A stretch of DNA of 64,000 bases from Calycina herbarum (lineage: Eukaryota; Ascomycota; Leotiomycetes; Helotiales; Pezizellaceae). The translations under genes were made by a program, and so were the position numbers. Positions 56,764 through 64,000 of this stretch are shown here, in pieces. A model generated the notes under the pieces. The model was not told the DNA's origin. It worked only from the letters and a program-made list of their open reading frames with translations, and ran no database searches. The stretch is taken from positions 248,001 to 312,000 of the forward strand of contig LLEY01000067.1 in assembly GCA_001414485.1 (NCBI GenBank), given 5' to 3'. Position 1 is the stretch's first letter. Each line of letters opens with the position of its first letter.

Positions 56764-59322
56764 CTGAACCATCATCCCTCCTCCTCATCCCGGCTTCCGT
56801 TTCAGAAGATCTTCATAAACCAATGGGCAAACATCAACTGTCCGAATCTACCGGGGATTTTTGAGGGAAGGCACGCCAGAAGCCGCACCGCACAGCAAGG
56901 CATGGAAGAAAGTTCTAGCCAAATCGACGCCTTTGGCTGGCTGACGAACATCACCACATCACTGATCACAAACCTGCAAGGTGCCGCCAGTCTCATCTGA
57001 AAATAATCCTCAGCTCTTCACTTCAAGGCACCAAAAACACACAGATCTGAGAACCCGTGAACTCGTTCTTACAAAGTAGATACGCGCTCTCGGGTCTCTT
57101 GACGCATTACACAAATCTCTCAAAGTTGTGAACGACGACGCACCTTCAAAATTATCCTCCGGACTGTGATGAGAACAAACAAGAAATTTCATCACATCAA
57201 AAAAAGACTCCATCCTGATTTCCGGGCTGACTGGGCGGCGGGCGCATCCCTCACAACAGAACCCTGTTGAAAATCCCTCCTCTACCCATCCCCGCGCGGC
57301 GGGGAGATGACGGCTACCCAATGGTGGGACGATACGCTTGCTGTGGAGGCAGGGGGATGTTTCAGGGTGGAAAATACCTCGTGCTTATTTCCTGAGAGTG
57401 GAGGAAATACGCCAGCGAGCAAGCCTAGATTTTGTCTGTTGATTTGAGGTGTACGGAGGTGTACGGCCTTTGAGGTGTATATGTTTTGGAGTAGTTTGTT
57501 AAACTAAAGTTTATTTACATCAGCCCTTCGAGTCTTATCTTCTGTCTTATTTTGTTGGTGTCCCTCATCGCTGGTTCCACGAACCCAGACAAACCCCAAA
57601 ACAAACCTCATCTCCTCGTCTCTTCGTCTCTCCCCAGCAGCCAACCCCAAGAAACACGAAACCTGTGAATTTCCACAAGGCGCATTTAACGCCTCTTGTT
57701 TGGCATCACGAATTATCTCAATACTTCTATTCAGATTCCATTTTCCTTTTCATTCCCCCCCCCATCTTCTGACTCTCCCTTCCTCTCCACCCGGTCGCAA
57801 GCAGATCTCGTATCACACGGGTATTCGCCAATTCTTTTTTCAACTCAACTCAACTCAACTCAATCCATCAACACTAATCACCCATTCATTTTCCCAATCG
57901 AGCACTCACCACACTCCATAACTCAAACAAAAATTTCCCTTCCAAAACCTGACTAACCTGAAGGATGTCTCCGGCTCACTCACTCACTCTCGCTTATAGG
58001 ATCTGATCTGATCTGGTTTGGTTTTGCTCTGGGGATCTCCGGAGGATTGAGGCGAGCCATGCGATCCATGCGAGCCTAGGTATAAATGGGCCTAGAACTC
58101 CTAATAAAAAAGGGAAGGAGTCTGGACCTTTTGTATTCCACGAGGTGGGATCAGGATGAGGAGGTGTTTGGATAAGTCTTTCTTCCTTTGGGGTTTTTGA
58201 GGGGTGTGTTGGGTGGGGGTTTGTGAGTGTGAGTGTGTGGTTGGGGATTTTGGATTTTGATGTTTGATGTTTGATGTTTGAGGTGCGAATGTGTGAATGT
58301 GTGAGGTGGGTGAGGGTGGTATTTTGAGGTTTTTTGTTTGTTGTTTCTTGTTTCTTGTTTTTTGTTTTTTTGTTTCTTGTTTCTTGTTTCTTGTTTCTTG
58401 TTTGTGTGCGGAGGTAAAGTGAGAGGTGTTGTTTTAAGGGAGGTGCTACTGGTGCTAAGTTGTAGGTGTGACTAATTATGAGTTGTAGTTTCTTTTAAGG
58501 GAATACTAGAGATTAGACTAGTGTCTATCATTTTATGATATATCTCACGATGGACAGAAATACTTTCAGGCTCGTACCTTCCTTCCTTTCTCTCTCGTTA
58601 TTCTGTCTCTCTGGGGTAATTTGAGGTGATGAACCTAGATACTTGGGATAATTTTAAATTATTTACCTAGATGATTTACCGTTGTTATGAAGTTTGATTA
58701 TTCTAACTCGATGGGTTAGTTACTGGGGATTTTTCTAGAGGGTTGGAATGATGAGAATGAGGTACCCTACCTATTTACTTCTGCTTCTATTGTCTATTTG
58801 GAGCCTGGGTGTGCTTAAGAGCTTTTTTGTTTTGTTTTTTTGTTTTTTTGTGGTTAATAGACAAGTGATTTGTTTTGAAATACAAAGAGACGTTGGAGCT
58901 CAAAAGATTTCAGAGGCATAGGGTGATGATGGTAATTAGGGAGGTACGTCGTGCGATTTCTCATTTCTCATTTCTCATTTCACCTTGAACGATTTCTCTT
59001 TTTATCTCTAGGGGCTCACGAGGAGATGCATATGTGGTTGAACCGTTTTATCATTGAGATGACTGGACATTTCTGGATCCTGGATTTCCCTCCATCGTCC
59101 CTCTGCCTGTATCTCAAATCCCTCGTATGTAAAACTCCATTTCGAAAATCATTTGTCGTTGAGATGACTGCAGACTGCTAAACCATCACTCGAGTTCCCG
59201 CGTTGTTATCTCCCATTCCCGTCCCGATGTGAAAACTCCATTGTGAAAAGAAAGGGAAAAATGCCGCCATTGTGTGTAGATGGGTCCAGGTGTCCATTGA
59301 TTGAGATGAAAGTACATCGGAA
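56764..59322. other. gene-poor region with simple-sequence repeats
   Basis: No gene is supported. Simple repeats include (CAACT)n at about 57841-57863, GATGTTT repeats near 58257-58280, a (TTTCTTG)n tract at about 58333-58403 and TTTCTCA repeats near 58957-58980. Confidence 0.45.
58333..58403. repeat. TTTCTTG microsatellite
   Basis: About nine units of TTTCTTG or TTTTTTG with small variants, T-rich on the plus strand. Confidence 0.7.
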
Positions 59323-60500
59323 TCAGAGTTTTACAGGTCCCATCTCCTCAAACTGAACGAAGAGGGTAACGCCATCATTCATCTTCAAAGAGCCGGGAGT
59401 ATCGAGTTTGTCAACCACCTTTCCATCAAACCAAATTGCAATACCACCTACTTGGCCCTTGAAGAACCGGTCCTTGATCTGGCGGTAAACTCTTTGGAAA
59501 GACGCCGTATCTCGCATCGTAGCCCGAACTTTTGGGTGTTCGTAACCGATGTCGAAATAGAGAGTGACGGAGCTTGAAGATTTTACGTCCTCGAATGACT
59601 TTGTAGCAAAAGCTGCTGGACCAGTGTATGGGCGTGCGTTGAAGCCGGGAATATCATCCTCATCATCTGATAGCACGATGACTGAGTCCTCATCATTGTT
59701 TGCCAAGATGATGGCTTTGTTCTCATATTTCATCGCAGCTGGGTGAGGAGAAAACTGGCGAGAAAGACGGCGTTGCACATAGCGGTCGTTGTTACGGGGA
59801 GCCTCATCTTCGCCATCTAGCACAATAATTCCGCCGTGAGCAACATGGAAAGGAACACGGAGTCGCACAGGAAGGGAAACAGGGCCAGAAACATGGCGGG
59901 GTTTCTTGCGAGGAGATTTATCTGCAAGAAGAACGGGGTTTTCTCCGGGGACACCTGCCTTTTGTAAGTTATGTGCGAAAATGTTTGGGACAATAGTTGA
60001 AGCCCGGGAGTCTTACCAAGAGGATTTCGACCGAAGAATCTGTAGTAAACAGACTCCATGGTTACCAAACGGACCTTACGGGCTTCAACTTCGGCATCAG
60101 AAGCGGGTCGGTGATGAACAAAGAAGGGTAAAACGGCTTGAAGTTCTTGGTGAAGTTGAGTATCGAGGATTGCTGCCTGCCACATGGTCTCCACGAGTGA
60201 ACTAGGGGCTAGTTTCTCAGCTTTATCATCTTGTAGGAACACCTTTAGAGCGAGAAATCGGCGAAGCTCTTCGACGGCTTGGTCGGCGGTGATGTTGAAG
60301 GTGACGGCTGCGTTGGTTGCTATAGCAGCTTCCTTCATGGCGTTGGAAAAGCGAGGTCCGTGGAGGAAGGCAACACCTTCTGGGGAGTTCGACATCAACT
60401 TGTTGAAGGCATGATGGGCGCGGGTCTCGACCATGAGAAGTTCGACGTCGGCAAGGGTGGAAGACGCTACAGACTCGGATCTCTCGCGTTTGGGTGGCAT
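59323..60500 (-). CDS. SUMO-like-domain protein with a conserved helical N-terminal domain and two SIM-like motifs
   Basis: Exons 60017-60500 and 59323-59954 give 371 aa; the intron is 62 bp. The ATG at 60500 (MPPKRERSES) is preferred because an upstream ATG (60551) lies inside a likely 5'-UTR intron (60526-60585). Residues 30-160 form a helical domain with RRFLALKVF (80-88), W107, AAILDTQLHQEL and HHRP (129-132), shared with the next gene; it resembles the helical module of eukaryotic glycine-rich-domain-like proteins. A basic stretch (SPRKKPRH) is likely an NLS. Two hydrophobic-acidic motifs, IIVLDGEDE (204-212) and VIVLSDDEDD (253-262), look like SUMO-interaction motifs. Residues 290-366 are SUMO/Rad60-like, including FDGKVVDKLDTPGSLKMNDG. 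The end lacks a Gly-Gly, so conjugation is unlikely. Confidence 0.8.
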
Positions 60501-61678
60501 GGTGGGCAATTGTGCGTCGCTTGGGCTGTTAGGATTAGAGATGCGCAACATGTGATGGAAGTTGGGGAGTTGGGGAGTTGGTTACCTTCAAAATTGAAAA
60601 GCAAGTTATGGAAGAACCAGGAAAAGAGAGGCAAGGAATATGTCCTCCGCCTCTCTGGAAAATACAGACACCGTGTGGTGTGAGGGCAAGGAATATGGTG
60701 GTGGTGTTATCGGAGTAGAGGTTGTCAGTTGCCGTTGAGGGGCACCCGGTAGACAAAATAAGTGGCGGGAATTAGCGACCCATCAACTTTTGAAGTAAGT
60801 ATATCTCAGCACAACGAGGCCAGAAAACTACAAAGAAACTATGAATTGAGGCAGGGGAGTATAATTATTAGTACTCGAGCGATTTAGCTATTTTAATTCG
60901 TTTGCGTTGTGCTGTATAATATCAAGTCGAAAGTCAGATTCTTATTTCCCGCCACTTCAAGTGTCCACCGGCCACACTTAGCTAGAACCGCTCGCGTTCA
61001 CTTGCAAGAGTGTGGGTGGTAGGTGTTACCTTTAGAGGTGAAGTCTTGATTCTTTGGATCGTGGAGAGAAGGGAGTCGAAGTTCACCTCTGTTGAGAAGT
61101 AGCATATAAAAATGTTCGGCTAAATACAAATTCAAAAGCTTGGGAGCAGAATCGATGAGCAGATTGCGAGGAAATGAGGAAGTGCTGAGAATATTGAACT
61201 TGAAGGGAGGTGTTTTACAACATAATCTTGAAAGGAAGGCGCGGCTTTGAGGTTCATGAGCTCCACCTAACCATCACAGGGTGCGGTGAGAGACCAGTTT
61301 ACTATTTTACGAATGATTTAAGAGAATGACAACGTCCAGATACTTATTATTCGGGGGTAACTCGCACAATGATTCTGCGAGAGAATCTAATACAATAGTT
61401 TTACTGACCGCCACAAATGGCTGCCCCAACGTAGCTAGATACCGAGTAAGAGCTCACCCCATCAGTCTCACTGCAAATGCGAATACCACACAAGATTTGC
61501 GAAAAACTGTCATTGGTATTGAGCTAGTGTGTGTATCTTCTCTTTTTCCACACGAAAGAAAAGCACGAAAGAAAAGCACGAAAGTGATGCAACTTGGTAT
61601 CTCATCGCCACTCCTAGATCACTTCCTGTAAAATTGGGTTCACAACGAGAAGCCTTACAGAACTTCTTTCGTCCAAAA
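60501..61678. other. gap holding the 5' leader of the preceding gene and the 3' flank of its paralogue
   Basis: A likely 5'-UTR intron (GTAACC donor, CTAACAG acceptor) lies at 60526-60585. The remaining ~1.1 kb shows no gene. Confidence 0.45.
60526..60585 (-). other. probable 5'-UTR intron
   Basis: On the minus strand it starts GTAACC, contains CTAATCCTAAC and ends in CAG, 25 nt upstream of the MPPKRERSES start. An ATG within it (60551) would be spliced out. Confidence 0.5.
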
Positions 61679-62711
61679 TCAACATCCTTTGAGCGTAGGT
61701 ATAATCCCTACAATGTCGCCATCTACCAAGCTCAAACTCCTAATTGTTTCGTGTTCTAGCAATTCTCGGCCATTGCAAATTGCACGAATCAGGTCAGGAG
61801 GAATGCCTTCATGGTCTTGAATGCGATAGGCCCAGCCATTCGGAGTGTCATTGTCCACGCTTGTTGCAAATGTTCTCCCCGTCATAGTTTTGAAACTGAG
61901 GGTAGTCGAGTTGGTGGCAGTTCGCAGGCTGTAGGTCCTGTGTTAGAGAGTTTGAATTGTTGGAGAGTGTTTAGAGAGCTTACCTGCTCTTGGCTGCCAT
62001 TTTCCTTTTCTTCGAAGAGGGGCTAACACGGTTCGCAGCTCCAAAGGGAGTTTCAAGATTATTTATAACTGCGCTAGCTCGAACAACTGTTCCAAAGGGG
62101 ACTTCTTCAAAGAACTTCGTATACAAAGACTCCATTACAACCAAGCGGACTTTGCGAGCGTCAGTTTCGAAGGCTCCGGATGGTCGATGATGAAGCTTGA
62201 ATCCAATTACCTCCTGGAGTTTCTCGTAAACAAGGGTGTCTAGGATAAGTTGGTGCCACTAGAAGATGGGGGAGCCAGTATTTGGCAATCAATCAAGAAA
62301 TGTTTCGGGATTCGGCACAGCATAATTCTGGGGTTCAGGGGTGATTCAAGAGAAAGGAAGTGAGAGAACGGTGGCCCCATTACTTACAATAGCATCCATG
62401 AGGGGCGTGGGACTGATTTTGTCGGCCATGGTATCGGTTGTGTAGAGCTTCAGTGCGAGGAATCGGCTGAACTCTCTAACAGCTTTCACATTGTTGATGT
62501 CGACAGTGATCGAGCCCTCAGCTCTGGCCCCGCTCGCAGCTTCGCTCATAGAATTGTAAAATGAGAGACTGGTGATGAACTCCCGACCTTCCTTGGGAAC
62601 CTGAGCTAATAACTCTTTGTAAGACGGGTGGATGAAGTTGCGCTCGAAGCCGGTCTCGCTGGCAGGCCGAGAAGAATGGGCGAAGCCGGAGGCTTCTTGT
62701 TGAGATGACAT
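61679..62711 (-). CDS. ubiquitin-like-domain protein, paralogue of the preceding gene
   Basis: Exons 62388-62711, 61984-62258 and 61679-61937 encode 285 aa; the introns are 129 and 46 bp. Residues ~30-160 repeat the helical domain of the neighbour: SFYNSMSEAASGA, SRFLALKLY (82-90), W109, LILDTLVYEKLQEV, HHRPSG (131-136), DARKVRLVVMESLYTKFF. A basic SSKKRKMAAKSR is a likely NLS. The last exon (200-285) is clearly ubiquitin-like: LSFKTMTGRTFATSV, then IQDHEGIPPDLIRAICNGRE and a TLK-GC end. IQD(H/K)EGIPPD is the best-known ubiquitin signature. The C terminus is GC, not Gly-Gly, so covalent conjugation is doubtful. Unlike the neighbour it has no obvious SIM. It lies head to tail with the previous gene, so tandem duplication is likely. 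Confidence 0.8.
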
Positions 62712-63630
62712 GTTGATGGCGGGGATTTCTGGGAGAGGCGGTCAGTGTTGGACACAAGATACAGACATAGTGTCTGGATAAGCCCGACGTGCAAAAGGGA
62801 GGTTGTGCTTGACTTGAATGGAGATTTAAGGAGAAGGAGGACTTGTGCAGAGTCAAGAGTGCACGAGAAGTAAAGTGCAGCTCCGAACCTTAAAATAAGC
62901 CATCGAGTGCGCGGTATTTGGAGGGCAAGAACAAAGGTAAGGTAAATCTCGAGAAGCAACGCATTGGCAAATATGTGCTCGGGTGATGGCACCAACGTGG
63001 ACAGAAAAAGAGTGAGTAAATATTAGTTTCACACCTGTCTATCTTACACCTTGTTCTAACTTTCTAAGACAGTTTAACTTTATTGTTCCAAAACTTCTAG
63101 GTTTATATTCTAAATTATTCTAAGTACCTAGGGTAAGTACTTTGAAATACCCTAAATGGTTGGAACAACGAGCTGGGTGCAGGTACGAACACTACCGCTT
63201 TTCTGTGCTCCAGACTCAATTTACCCTTTCAGAAGTGATTTACTCCAAGGTTTTCGTTATAATGACTCAAGTAGGAAAGTAGGAAGCAACAGAGTTGTGG
63301 CAGCAATGGGTAATCCTTCCCGCCTTGCACACAAAAAGGAGCCTGAAAATGCTGAAAATGGGTATTGTAGAATTTTGAAAATCACTCAAGTCCAACAAAG
63401 CAAGTCAAATTGACCCATGATAAAGAGATTCCAAGTTTATTTCCCCATTAATTCCATGATGTGAAGAGTTCTTCTTTCTGTTTTTGAGATCCTTCGGCCG
63501 ATTGACCAGCAACATTTATCATCATGAATTTATCAAACGCCTAACTCAATGCTACCCAAACAACAACAACTTCAATTCATCAAACTCCTCAGAGGATATG
63601 CAAAACCTCTGAGTTGTAATACCCAATCCC
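62712..63630. other. intergenic
   Basis: About 920 bp; no gene or repeat supported. The right end is the 3' flank of the next ubiquitin-like gene. Confidence 0.4.
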
Positions 63631-63886
63631 TCAAGATACTCCATTTCCAACGAGGGCGTGCAGCGTGGCAGCGTGACCGATACCAAATGACTCTACCGTA
63701 TCCCTGCGATGTATTTCTTTACCTCCCAAATGTAGTCGGAGCCTATTGGCGGGAATACATAAAAAGGGAGCAACAGTAGAGAATATATCGTTCGTCTTGG
63801 TGGGGAGATCTATTGTCTTGGTACTCCCATCAAAGCTTTTGACAAAGACTTGTATTGTGTCCACCTTGCTAGAAGAGGTGTGATTA
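63631..63886 (-). CDS. last exon of a third ubiquitin-like-domain gene (partial)
   Basis: A minus-strand exon begins after a CCATAG acceptor preceded by a TTGCTAAAAT branch-like site and runs to a stop at 63631. It encodes NHTSSSKVDTIQVFVKSFDG, then TKTIDLPTKTNDIFSTVAP, IPANRLRLHLGGKEIHRRD and ATLHALVGNGVS. The line-up with ubiquitin is direct: IQVFVKSFDGSTKTID for the first hairpin, IPANRLRLHLGGKEI for the IPPDQQRLIFAGKQL region, and TLHALV for the last strand. No ATG is present in the frame, so upstream exons must lie to the right, in or beyond the remaining 110 bp. If they encode the same helical domain, this would be the third member of a tandem family. No terminal Gly-Gly is present. Confidence 0.6.
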
Positions 63887-64000
63887 CTATGGAGGAATTT
63901 TAGCAAGTTAAATTGGTACTTGTTTGAAGATGGAAAAACAATATGGAGCAGGAATGCGTGACTTTTGAATAGGTGGCCTTCACTCTCCTTAGCCGTTCCA

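Noticed and set aside
57696..57956. 86-codon frame with a (CAACT)n tract
   Set aside because: Two frames are open over the same simple sequence and neither looks like a protein.

Overview
The window looks like nuclear DNA of a filamentous ascomycete, most plausibly a leotiomycete (Helotiales/Sclerotiniaceae type). The reasons are short introns (about 46-80 bp in most genes) with GT...CTAAC...AG signals, a fungal-type TOM5, a GLFG nucleoporin of the Nup57/Nup54 family, GPI-anchored Ser/Thr/Pro-rich proteins, a spherulin-4 protein, a DUF1996 remnant and long AT-rich intergenic stretches. The lineage is inferred from gene content, not proven. No rRNA, tRNA, CRISPR array or intact transposon was found.

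Left part (1-14.5 kb): the 5' part of the mitochondrial glycine decarboxylase gene (minus), a tiny three-exon TOM5 gene, and a seven-exon SLIP-GC-type large GTPase gene that carries three lesions and is probably dead. Its flanks hold several copies of a ~25-bp imperfect palindrome. Then come the nucleoporin gene, a GNAT acetyltransferase and a GFA-family zinc protein.

Middle part (15-32.5 kb): a spherulin-4/GH135-like gene, an unrecognised 127-aa gene, a short F-box-like ORF back to back with an N-terminally truncated GT90 (CAP10) gene, a gene-poor 3 kb, a 492-aa low-complexity coiled-coil protein, a 97-aa protein with an internal duplication, a Q/P-rich probable nuclear protein, a field of degenerate repeats (29.6-30.5 kb) and a DUF1996 pseudogene.

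Cell-surface block (33.5-44.2 kb): two paralogous GPI-type wall proteins on opposite strands flank a membrane-anchored aspartic-protease-like protein that has lost its first catalytic Asp. A decayed polytopic membrane-protein gene follows, then an F-box/ankyrin protein, a second repeat field (49.4-52.4 kb) and a secreted CAP/PR-1-like protein.

Right edge (59.3-64 kb): three consecutive minus-strand genes each end in a ubiquitin/SUMO-like domain. The two complete ones share an N-terminal helical domain with RFLALK and HHRP motifs, followed by basic nuclear-localisation-like stretches. One also has two SUMO-interaction-like motifs. This tandem ubiquitin-like fusion family is the best candidate here for an undescribed system. 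The concentration of broken or truncated genes next to repeat fields suggests an accessory, fast-evolving region.
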